DNA of 8,083 bases from Candidatus Latescibacterota bacterium (GTDB lineage Bacteria > Latescibacterota > MVCY01): contig DAOWIT010000006.1 in the NCBI GenBank assembly GCA_030640765.1, positions 1-8,083 on the forward strand, given 5' to 3'. The position numbers and the translations under genes are program-made. This document shows positions 1 through 7,200 of the stretch, in pieces. The notes under the pieces were generated by a model. It made no database searches, was not told where the DNA came from, and was given only the letters and a program-made list of their open reading frames with translations. Every line of letters begins with the position of its first letter. Within the stretch, counting starts at the first letter, position 1.

Positions 1-1605
1 ACAGTAGAGTTCACCCGGGGTACAATGAGATTCAAGGGGCAAAAGACAGAGCTAACGGATCTTCCAGGTACCTATACGTTGGAACCTACCTCCAGGGCAG
101 AAAAGGTAGCGACAAAAATGCTGCAGGAAGCAGATCTGGTGGTCGATGTGGTAGATGCCACCAACCTGGAGAGGAACTTAAACCTCACCCTGCAGCTCAT
201 CGAACGGGGGAAACCTGTGGTGGTTGTCCTGAATATGTGGGATGACGCCAAACATCGAGGGATAACGATCGATCCCGAGAAACTGCAGAATTTTTTGGGC
301 GTTCCAGTCATTCCCACTGTGGGTCTTACCGGCGAAGGGATAAAGGAACTGGTGTCGTCCCTTGAAAAGGCCTCCTCCCGCAAACCTATAAGTCGCGCAA
401 GACAGGAGAGATGGGTACGAATAGGCGAGATTGTCCGGCAGTGTCAAAGCCTCACTCATCGCCATCACACTTTCTTAGAGACCGTGGGTGATCTTACGGT
501 TAAGCCTCTCACCGGGCTGCCTATCGCCTTAGTAACTATATATTTGATTTTTAAGGCTATCAGATTTATGGGGGAGAATCTAATAGAGCACCTGTTCGAC
601 CCGTTGTTTGAAGGGCTCTGGATCCCTCTGATAATGAACTTAAGCTCCCTGTTGGGTTCGTCGGGATTTTTTCATGACGTGTTAATTGGAAAGTTGATTT
701 CGGGGGAGATAGATTTTGTGCAGTCATTCGGACTGTTGACCACTGGGCTTTATGTCCCCATCGCTATGGTCCTGCCCTATGCATTCTCTTTCTACCTGGT
801 TCTGGGGATATTGGAAGACTTGGGATATCTCCCCCGATTAGCCATATTAGTTGACAGCTTGATGCATAAGGTGGGCTTGCACGGATTCGCCAGTATTCCG
901 ATGATCCTGGGCATTGGGTGCAATGTCCCTGGCGCTCTGGCCACCAGAGTCCTGGATACAGAAAGAGAAAGGTTCATCGCCGCCACTCTTATGGCAATTG
1001 CCGTGCCCTGTACAGCTCAAATAGCGATGATTATAGGACTGTTGGGAAGACAACCGCTACAGTTGACCGCGGTCTTTGGTTCGTTGTTTCTGGTATGGAT
1101 AGGTTTAGGAATGTTGCTCAACCGGGTGCTAAAGGGGGAGAGTCCGGAGATATTTGTTGAGATATCGCCCTACCGGGTGCCCTATTGGAATGCGGTGGCA
1201 AAGAAGTTGTGGATGCGGGTACGGGAATTCCTGGGGTCAGCTATTCCTATGGTGCTTTTAGGTGTGCTATTTATGAATATCCTTTACAGCTTAGGGATCA
1301 TCGATTGGATAGCTGCGGTCACCGCACCTGTGGTTACCGGACTCTTGGGGTTACCCAAGGAGGCAATCTCGGCCCTGGTAATAGGTTTCCTGAGAAAGGA
1401 TGTGGCCGTAGGAATGTTGGCTCCCCTTAATCTAAGTGCCGGACAATTGGTTATAGCCTGCGTGGTGTTGGCGATGTATTTCCCCTGTGTAGCCACCTTC
1501 GCCGTTTTAATTAAGGAACTGGGAATAAAGGATATGTTCAAATCCACCCTGATCATGCTCATCTCAGCCCTGATGGTGGGAACGATACTTAACTTCATTT
1601 TTTAG
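1..1605 (+). CDS. feoB: Ferrous iron transport protein B (FeoB), 5'-truncated by the window edge
   Basis: GTP-gated inner-membrane importer of Fe(II). The reading frame is open from base 1, and residues before the first ATG (base 25) already match FeoB (T-V-E of the G2 region), so this ATG is not the real start; the P-loop G1 motif lies upstream of the window. Visible are G3 DLPG (58-69), the VDATNLERNL stretch after it, and G4 as NMWD (232-243). The G5 region reads PTVG rather than the usual PTSA. A hydrophobic multi-pass permease follows from about base 510, with the family motif E-D-L-G-Y-L-P-R, the first gate GCNVPG (916-933), PCTAQ shortly after, and the second gate GFLRKDVAVG (1384-1413) plus YFPCVATFAVL. 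About 534 residues are visible, consistent with a compact FeoB missing only its N-terminus. No feoA is seen. The repressor gene follows after 13 nt, implying co-transcription. Confidence 0.96.
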   Translation, partial: TVEFTRGTMRFKGQKTELTDLPGTYTLEPTSRAEKVATKMLQEADLVVDVVDATNLERNLNLTLQLIERGKPVVVVLNMWDDAKHRGITIDPEKLQNFLGVPVIPTVGLTGEGIKELVSSLEKASSRKPISRARQERWVRIGEIVRQCQSLTHRHHTFLETVGDLTVKPLTGLPIALVTIYLIFKAIRFMGENLIEHLFDPLFEGLWIPLIMNLSSLLGSSGFFHDVLIGKLISGEIDFVQSFGLLTTGLYVPIAMVLPYAFSFYLVLGILEDLGYLPRLAILVDSLMHKVGLHGFASIPMILGIGCNVPGALATRVLDTERERFIAATLMAIAVPCTAQIAMIIGLLGRQPLQLTAVFGSLFLVWIGLGMLLNRVLKGESPEIFVEISPYRVPYWNAVAKKLWMRVREFLGSAIPMVLLGVLFMNILYSLGIIDWIAAVTAPVVTGLLGLPKEAISALVIGFLRKDVAVGMLAPLNLSAGQLVIACVVLAMYFPCVATFAVLIKELGIKDMFKSTLIMLISALMVGTILNFIF

Positions 1606-1618
1606 TGAGGCAAGAAAA

Positions 1619-2086
1619 ATGACTCAAAAATTGACATCAAGCTTAGAAGATTATCTAGAGACAATTTGCATCCTCTCCCAAAAGGATCCAGTGGTGCGCA
1701 GCCGGGACATAGCCCGCAAGTTAGGGGTGACTATGCCCAGCGTGACCGAAGCTATGAGAAAACTGGCTAAGGCAGGCCTGGTTAATTACGAAAAGTACGG
1801 ATACATAACTCTGACCTCCAAAGGTACTGATTTAGCCCAGCAGATCTATTCCCATCACAAGATACTGTCACGATTCTTCCGAGATATATTAGGGATCAAA
1901 ATGGAGATAGCCGAGGAGGATGCCTGCAAAATAGAGCACTACGCCAGCCTGGAAACCCTGAGAAGACTCAAGGCATTTATTGAATTCATGGAATCTTACT
2001 CCCGGGATCACTCTGATTGGATGGAAGGCTTTAACCAGAGACTGGAACAGAACAAGACAAAAAGAGGCCGGTTCTCAGATAAGTAA
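1619..2086 (+). CDS. DtxR/MntR-family metal-dependent transcriptional repressor
   Basis: Probable Fe(II)- or Mn(II)-responsive repressor of the adjacent feo genes. The 155 residues comprise the winged-helix DNA-binding domain (about 1-70, with SLEDYLETI at 8-16 and the recognition region VTMPSVTEAMRKL) and the dimerisation/metal domain (about 71-145). There is no C-terminal SH3-like domain, as in MntR. By hand alignment the metal ligands are Asp11, Glu14, His80, Cys103, Glu106 and His107: Asp11 is as in MntR, whereas Cys103 in the DACKIEH motif is as in DtxR/IdeR. The start is ATG 13 nt after the feoB stop; the ribosome site is weak (GTGAGG just after that stop), so translational coupling to feoB is plausible. 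Its position at the end of a feo operon argues for iron, but the metal cannot be decided from sequence. The family is secure; mntR, ideR or a clade-specific name would be a guess. Confidence 0.93.
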   Translation: MTQKLTSSLEDYLETICILSQKDPVVRSRDIARKLGVTMPSVTEAMRKLAKAGLVNYEKYGYITLTSKGTDLAQQIYSHHKILSRFFRDILGIKMEIAEEDACKIEHYASLETLRRLKAFIEFMESYSRDHSDWMEGFNQRLEQNKTKRGRFSDK

Positions 2087-2144
2087 GGGGTGTCTGTGAC
2101 CGGCTTTCGACGGCCAGCGAATTGTCTTGTAAGAGAGGGAAAAG

Positions 2145-2783
2145 ATGACCCTTCAGCAAATATGGATAACAGCTTTCCTGGTTGCTTTTTCCGGTGCTAT
2201 GGTGCCGGGGCCGGTTCTGAGTGTCACTATCACTGAGGTGTCCAAAAGGGGAGTTTGGGCCGGTCCACTGATTGTTTTGGGCCATGGGATTCTGGAATTG
2301 GTGCTCATAATCGCTTTCTTTCTCGGCTTTTCCCGATTTGTGACCAGCCCGGTTTTCTTGAAGATCGTAGCCATCGCTGGAGGAGGAGTTCTTCTCTGGA
2401 TGGGAGTTGCAATGACAGTTAATACTGCAAAAAAGCCGATCTCACTTCAATTAACTACTGACCCAGGTAAAACAACACATGCTATGCCTGTCCTCTTGGG
2501 GATTGTTACCACTGCCAGCACCCCCTTCTGGTACATCTGGTGGTTTACCGTGGGGCTAACCTATCTCCTTCAATCTCTGAAGTACGGCAAAATGGGCGTC
2601 GGCCTGTTTTTCAGCGGACATATCCTGGCAGACCTGGCCTGGTATTCACTGGTAGCTTTCGCGATAACATTAGGCAAGCGTTTCTTTAGCAACTCTGTTT
2701 ACAAGATATTGCTTCTCACATCGAGCGTCTTTCTGATAGGGATGGGGCTCTATTTTATCTGGTTTGGAATGATGAAAAGGTGA
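2145..2783 (+). CDS. LysE/RhtB-family translocator (amino-acid or metabolite exporter)
   Basis: Small integral-membrane exporter of 212 residues, the normal length for LysE/RhtB proteins, which expel amino acids such as lysine, threonine or homoserine lactone by proton exchange. About six hydrophobic segments are visible (roughly residues 6-28, 42-64, 70-92, 115-138, 150-175 and 188-208). The family signature G-A-M-V-P-G-P near residue 17-23 is followed by G-H-G-I-L-E (46-51); TPFWYIWW (126-133) and GHILADLAWY (158-167) are typical of the second half. The start ATG is preceded by a purine-rich ribosome site (AGAGAGGGA, 2132-2140). The gene lies 58 nt after the repressor on the same strand and could be read through from feo, but nothing ties its substrate to iron. 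The substrate is unknown. Confidence 0.88.
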   Translation: MTLQQIWITAFLVAFSGAMVPGPVLSVTITEVSKRGVWAGPLIVLGHGILELVLIIAFFLGFSRFVTSPVFLKIVAIAGGGVLLWMGVAMTVNTAKKPISLQLTTDPGKTTHAMPVLLGIVTTASTPFWYIWWFTVGLTYLLQSLKYGKMGVGLFFSGHILADLAWYSLVAFAITLGKRFFSNSVYKILLLTSSVFLIGMGLYFIWFGMMKR

Positions 2784-2821
2784 ACCTGCTTCCGTTGCCC
2801 TTCCACGGGTTCAGAAAAGGC

Positions 2822-2850
2822 TTGACAAGAGAATAGAGAAGATGTTATAT
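2822..2850 (+). promoter_or_regulatory. Predicted sigma70-type promoter for rpsT
   Basis: A perfect -35 hexamer TTGACA (2822-2827) is followed, after exactly 17 nt, by TTATAT (2845-2850) as -10. Transcription would begin near 2857 and give rpsT an untranslated leader of about 250 nt. It sits 39 nt after the LysE-type gene stop and is the best promoter match I found in the window. Prediction from hexamers and spacing only. Confidence 0.6.
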
Positions 2851-2913
2851 TTGTGCGGCATGGTAAGAGGCGTTATCAGCCAAGCGAACAAAGTGTGAAG
2901 GGAGTTCCTTAAC

Positions 2914-2930
2914 CCTCAAAGTTTTTGAGG
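2914..2930 (+). repeat. Small hairpin in the rpsT leader
   Basis: CCTCAAA (2914-2920) and TTTGAGG (2924-2930) form a perfect 7-bp stem with a 3-nt loop. There is no following T-run, so it is not a standard intrinsic terminator. It lies within a stretch whose short motifs resemble the repeat at 7393-7525. Confidence 0.45.
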
Positions 2931-2933
2931 ACA

Positions 2934-2971
2934 GCAATGACAAATTCGTGTCTGTCCGAATTTGTCATTGC
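2934..2971. repeat. Perfect 15-bp inverted repeat (palindromic unit)
   Basis: GCAATGACAAATTCG (2934-2948) and its exact complement CGAATTTGTCATTGC (2957-2971) flank an 8-nt spacer, TGTCTGTC. In RNA this is a very stable hairpin in the rpsT leader. No T-tract follows, so it looks more like a dispersed palindromic element than a terminator. Part of it returns further on: AATGACAAA recurs directly at 3034-3042, and TGTCTGTCCGAA (2949-2960) reappears inverted, with one inserted base, at 3054-3066. Confidence 0.8.
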
Positions 2972-3011
2972 CGCACGCCTTTAGCGGGAATTCATTGCTG
3001 ATCTGACGTAG

Positions 3012-3036
3012 ATTCCGGCTTAAAGATTGCCGGAAT
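3012..3036. repeat. Palindromic repeat ATTCCGGC...GCCGGAAT
   Basis: Perfect 8-bp inverted repeat, arms 3012-3019 and 3029-3036, with a 9-nt loop TTAAAGATT, followed by GACAAA. The general form ATTCC-(palindrome)-GGAAT-GACA resembles dispersed intergenic repeats seen in many bacterial genomes; that likeness is from memory and untested here. A second small palindrome, AAATAT-GG-ATATTT (3042-3055), follows directly. Confidence 0.65.
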
Positions 3037-3109
3037 GACAAAAATATGGATATTTCCGGACAGACATTAATTCGTTTTTCTTTCAACATTCAAAGAAGGA
3101 GGTAAAGAT

Positions 3110-3388
3110 TTGCCACAGCATAAGTCAGCATCCAAGAGGATGAGGCAGGATAGGGTGATCAGGGACAGAAATGCAGCCGTCCGCTCTCAGATGAGAACCG
3201 CTATCAAAAAGGTTCGCCAGGCGGCGAAGAAAGAGGAGGCCCAGAAGTCCCTGCTGTCCGCTGTATCTATCATTGATAAAACTGTCAGCAAAGGGGTTAT
3301 CCACAAAAATACAGCAGACCGATACAAATCGCGGTTGACCAAGCTTGTCAACTCCTTGCCATCTAAACAGAAAGCTGGAGCAGCCTAA
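3110..3388 (+). CDS. rpsT: 30S ribosomal protein S20
   Basis: Primary-binding protein of the small ribosomal subunit that contacts 16S rRNA. The 92 residues match S20 in length and composition: lysine/arginine-rich, with the HKSASKRMRQD opening, an alternating basic helix (RSQMRTAIKKVRQAAKK) and the closing helix with HKNTADRYKSRLTKLVN. The start is TTG, chosen because an almost ideal Shine-Dalgarno AAGGAGGT (3096-3103) sits 6 nt upstream and the protein then begins MPQHKSA as expected. UUG initiation is known for Escherichia coli rpsT, where it takes part in autogenous control. The gene appears monocistronic, with its own promoter at 2822-2850 and a long structured leader. I see no clear intrinsic terminator after it. 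Confidence 0.96.
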   Translation: MPQHKSASKRMRQDRVIRDRNAAVRSQMRTAIKKVRQAAKKEEAQKSLLSAVSIIDKTVSKGVIHKNTADRYKSRLTKLVNSLPSKQKAGAA

Positions 3389-3426
3389 ACAGGTCCAACA
3401 AGGGTACGACGCTTGCGCAAAATTTC

Positions 3427-3585
3427 TTGGCCCAGTGGGGAGTGCAATTATTGGACAGAGGTTATCCCTTTGAATATTTGGCCGTAATGCGAAAAATTAT
3501 TGAGACTAAGCCGCCAAAAACTTGGCAAGCCTGCAAGGTGTTGGACGAAATGGCGGCTTTAAATATGCCTAAGACGACACAATAA
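3427..3585 (+). pseudogene. Possible remnant or small unrecognised ORF
   Basis: I do not recognise this reading frame. From TTG 3427 it would give 52 residues, from GTG 3442 47 and from ATG 3487 32, ending in KVLDEMAALNMPKTTQ. The composition is protein-like (mixed charged and hydrophobic, one Trp pair, no low complexity), and the frame is open upstream into the end of rpsT, so the true 5' end is unclear. No start has a Shine-Dalgarno. It may be the tail of a decayed gene, a short gene with weak initiation, or chance. The strong ribosome site just after its stop is aimed at whatever follows, not at this frame. Confidence 0.25.
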
Positions 3586-3591
3586 GGCAAA

Positions 3592-3644
3592 AAGGAGGAA
3601 CGATAGTAAACAAAGAAGCGGTTGAAGATCATGATTTAACTTGA
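3592..3644 (+). pseudogene. Orphan Shine-Dalgarno with disrupted start and 13-codon frame
   Basis: AAGGAGG (3592-3598) is followed 7 nt later by GTA AAC AAA GAA GCG at 3606, encoding VNKEAVEDHDLT and then TGA. The placement is exactly where a GTG start would be expected, so the most economical reading is a former gene start with a G-to-A change and a later frameshift or stop. An alternative is that the purine run is fortuitous. No product can be named. Confidence 0.3.
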
Positions 3645-3808
3645 GAGAGACAGGAGCACTTTCCAGTGGTGAGGTGCACCTGATAGAAGTACATATTGGT
3701 AAATTAGATAGGCGGTTTGGGACTTGCCTCGTAAGATTACTTTCTGTGTCTCAGGGGGCGTGGTAGGACTGTTGGCTCAAGCAGGAAAAATGGTAAAAAG
3801 GGGAAATA

Positions 3809-4285
3809 ATGGAAGAACAGCTGAATGGGCTTTTATCCTCCTATAAGGGGAAGAAAGAGGAGCTGATTCCGATCTTACAGCGGGTTCAGGCGGAGCTTGG
3901 CTACCTTCCTGAGGAAGCGATGCTCGAGATAGCCCGATTTACCGGCGTGCCTGAGAGTCGGGTGTACGCTGTAGCAACATTCTACGCACAATTCAGGTTT
4001 ACACCCATAGGTAAGTACCATGTGATGGTGTGTCGGGGAACTGCCTGCCATGTCAGGGGTGCACCGCGGATATTGAATGAGATAGAAAAACAATTAGGTA
4101 TCAAAGAAGGTGAAACCACACCTGATATGGAATTCTCACTTGAAACTGTAGCCTGTATCGGTACCTGCGGGCTGGCTCCCAACATGGTGGTAAACAAGAA
4201 TACTTATGGTCGCCTGACCACAAAGAGGATTTCTGAGATACTCGCAGATGTTCGCTCCCAGGAAAAGCGGGAGGGCACAGGATGA
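3809..4285 (+). CDS. NuoE/HydC-type thioredoxin-fold [2Fe-2S] subunit of an NAD(P)H-linked oxidoreductase
   Basis: Small electron-transfer subunit equivalent to the 24-kDa subunit of complex I (NuoE) and to the gamma subunit of NAD-linked [FeFe]-hydrogenases and formate dehydrogenases (HndA/HydC). The N-terminal helical part (about 1-65) contains LIPILQRVQAELGYLPEEA and YAVATFYAQF, both family hallmarks. The C-terminal thioredoxin-like domain carries the four cluster ligands in the standard C-x4-C ... C-x3-C pattern: Cys75, Cys80, Cys116 and Cys120 (CRGTAC, CIGTC). At 158 residues the length is normal. The start ATG follows a GGGG-centred purine run (about 3796-3804). The gene overlaps the next by 4 nt (ATGA), so the two subunits are translationally coupled. 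In known complexes this subunit docks on the NuoF-type flavoprotein encoded next. Generic complex I is unlikely because its membrane subunits are not seen and the partner is a GltD fusion. Confidence 0.93.
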   Translation: MEEQLNGLLSSYKGKKEELIPILQRVQAELGYLPEEAMLEIARFTGVPESRVYAVATFYAQFRFTPIGKYHVMVCRGTACHVRGAPRILNEIEKQLGIKEGETTPDMEFSLETVACIGTCGLAPNMVVNKNTYGRLTTKRISEILADVRSQEKREGTG

Positions 4286-7200
4286 GAAATAATAAACAAA
4301 CAGTCCTCATCTGCCAGGGGACGGCCTGTGTATCCTCAGGGTCTCCTGAGATAAGAAGAGCGATACAGGAAGAAATAGAAAAGTTAAAGCTTGATAGTGT
4401 TGAGGTAAAGATCACCGGGTGTCACGGTTTCTGCCAGCGTGGTCCGATAGTGATCATTGAGCCCGAAGGGATTTTCTACTCCGAGGTGAAGGTAGAGGAT
4501 GCTTATGAGATTGTCCACTCTCACTTACAGACCGGTAAGCCCGTAGAACGCCTTTTCTATAGAGACCCCATAACTGGTGAGCCCATTCCGCATTATCGGG
4601 ATGTAGACTTCTATAAGAGACAACAGCGGACCATCATCCTGCGCAACTGCGGTCATATAAACCCTGAGGACATCGAAGATTATCTAACTGTTGGCGGTTA
4701 TCAAGCATTGAAGACAGCTCTCCTGGAGATGGCACCGGAACAGGTGATCGGGGAGATCAAGAGGGCAGGTCTACGAGGCAGAGGGGGGGCGGGATTCCCT
4801 GCCGGGAGAAAGTGGGAATTCTGCTATAATGCCCCTGGAACTAAGAAATATATGATCTGCAATGCCGATGAAGGAGATCCAGGGGCTTTTATGGACCGGA
4901 GCATACTTGAGGCCGATCCCCATAATGTCCTTGAGGGGTTAATCATTGCCGGGTATGCTATAGGAGCAGATGAGGGCTATATCTATGTGCGTGCTGAGTA
5001 TCCTTTAGCAGTCAATCGCATCCGCATGGCCTTGAGTCAGGCTGAGGATAAGGGATTTTTGGGACAAAACATCTTGGGCACTAACTTCAACTTCAAAGTG
5101 AATGTGATGGAGGGAGCAGGAGCTTTTGTCTGTGGTGAGGAGACCGCTCTGATAGCTTCCATTGAAGGACGGAGTGGCAGACCTCGTCCCCGCCCCCCCT
5201 ATCCAGCTCACTCAGGCCTATGGGGTAAACCAACTACCATAAACAATGTGAAAACCCTCGCCAGCGTCCCGATAATCATCTCCAAGGGAGCAGATTGGTA
5301 TTCCAAGATCGGGACGGAGAACTGTAAGGGCACCGCTGTCTTTGCCCTTACCGGGCACATTGCCAACTGTGGACTGGTAGAAGTAGCAATGGGCACCACC
5401 TTGCGGGAGATTATCTACGACATCGGCGGTGGAGTCCCCGAAGGGAAAGCCTTTAAAGCGGTTCAAACCGGCGGCCCCTCGGGAGGATGCCTCCCATCAA
5501 ACTTCTTAGACCGTCCTGTTGATTATGAATCCCTTGCCGCTGCCGGCTCCATAATGGGCTCCGGCGGCATGGTAGTGATGAACGAAGATACTTGTATAGT
5601 GGACATTGCCCGCTATTTTCTTGACTTCACCCAAAGGGAGTCTTGTGGCGAGTGTGTGCCCTGCCGGTTGGGCACAAAGCAGATGTTGGAGATCTTAACA
5701 GATATAACCCAGGGAAAGGGGAAACTGGAGGACATCGACTTACTCGTCGAATTGGCCGAGGCAGTCAAAACGGGTTCACTTTGTGGTCTGGGACAGACTG
5801 CTCCTAACCCTGTGCTCACCACCATTCGCTACTTCCGCGATGAGTACGAAGCACACATAAAGTACAAAAGATGCCCCGCTGTTGTGTGCAAAGAGATAAT
5901 CTCATCGCCTTGTCAACACACCTGCCCAATAGATACGGAAGCCCCCGTCTATATCTCTCTGATTGCTGAAGGCCGTTTCCAGGAAGCGTTTGATACGATC
6001 CTGAAGGATAATCCCCTGCCGTCCGTTTGTGCCAGGGTATGTCACCATCCCTGCGAATCCAAGTGCCAGGCCGGTAAATGGGGGGACCCTATCGCTATTA
6101 GAGCACTTAAGCGGTTTGCTGCCGACTATGCATTGAAGAGTGGAATATACTCCAAACCAAAGGAACAAGAAACGGATGGGGAGAAGGTGGCGATAATCGG
6201 CTCCGGACCGGCGGGATTAATGGCAGGTTATCAGCTTGCCAGAAAAGGATACGATGTCACGATTTTCGAGGCTCTGGATGTTCCAGGTGGAGCATTAGCT
6301 GTTTGCATACCGGAATATAGATTGCCTAAGAATATACTCAAAATTGACATAGAAAACATTGAGAATGCGGGTGTAAAGATTGAGACAAATACCAGGATCG
6401 GGGAGGATATACCTTTCGGCGAGCTCTTAAGCAACTACAAGGCCGTATTTATCGCTACGGGGGCACATAAATCACGAAAACTAAGTATCCCAAACGAAGA
6501 TGCCCCTGGCGTCATAGATGCTATGGAATTTCTGAAGGATGTGAATCTTAAGAAGAAAGTCAAAATAGGCAACAGGGTTGGGATTATTGGCGGGGGTAAC
6601 GCCGCTGTAGATGCGGCCAGGTCTGCCGTAAGGACTAAAGATCGCGGGGAAGTTTTCATAATCTATCGGAGGACAAGAACGGAGATGCCCGCGTTCGCCG
6701 AAGAAGTGGATGCCGCTGTCGAAGAGGGGATTGAGATTCAATTCCTCACGGCTCCCAACAGAATAATAACCGAAAATGGAAAGGTTACCGGAGTCGAATG
6801 CATAAAAATGGAATTGGGAGAGGCCGACGAAAGCGGCCGCAGAAGGCCCATTCCCATCGAAGGCTCGGAGTTTGTTATTGACCTGGATACCCTGATAGTG
6901 GCGATCGGAGAGGAGACCGATCTCTCTTTTCTGGGTGAGGGACACGGCATAGAAGTCTCCAAGAAAGGTACAATAGCGGTATGTCCGGAAACATTCGCCA
7001 CGAATGTAGCTGGAGTTTTCGCCGGCGGAGATGTGGTGACGGGCCCCAATACCGTAATAGATGCGATGTCATCCGGGAAAATCGCCGCCGAAATGATTGA
7101 TAAATATATCCAAGGGAAAAGCTTAGTTAGAGAATATGAGCTAACCAGACCCTCCCAGTATCTGCCTCCTGTTGAATTAACAGAACAAGAGATAGAAGAA

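Larger units (their letters stand above)
3389..3808 (+). other. 420-base interval without a confident gene; coding-like remnants
   Basis: Between rpsT and the nuoE-type gene no ORF has both a good start and a recognisable product. The frame ending at TAA 3583-3585 reads plausibly as protein back to at least 3427 (contains RGYPFEYLAVMRKI) but has only weak starts (TTG 3427, GTG 3442, ATG 3487) and no ribosome site. An excellent Shine-Dalgarno AAGGAGG (3592-3598) is followed by GTA rather than GTG/ATG, and that frame stops after 13 codons. A third frame from TTG 3641 stays open for about 40 codons to a TAG at 3763-3765 with no match I recognise. A 9-bp inverted repeat (AAGCCGCCA 3508-3516 / TGGCGGCTT 3551-3559) lies in the first of these. 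No tRNA, terminator or convincing promoter was seen. Confidence 0.5.

Noticed and set aside
2067..2104. GCCGGT/ACCGGC inverted repeat spanning the repressor stop codon
   Set aside because: Only 6 bp with a 26-nt spacer and no T-run; likely chance.
2781..2813. Possible terminator after the LysE-type gene (TGAAC...GTTCA)
   Set aside because: Stem of only 5-6 bp with a large irregular interior, followed by GAAAAGG instead of a T-run.
2934..3036. CRISPR array
   Set aside because: The repeats are palindromic and irregular in spacing and length, with no series of equal repeats and spacers and no cas genes.
3393..3546. GTCCAACA (3393-3400) and TGTTGGAC (3539-3546) as an element boundary
   Set aside because: An 8-bp inverted match 138 nt apart with no other sign of transposition; expected by chance at this scale.
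3541..3569. TTGGAC ... TATGCC as a promoter for the redox operon
   Set aside because: Spacing is 17 nt but the -10 is poor, and the similar TTGGAC at 3451 is no better; no confident promoter before 3809.
6481..6945. Antisense open frame of 154 codons
   Set aside because: Overlaps the same conserved flavoprotein coding region on the other strand and shows no family features.
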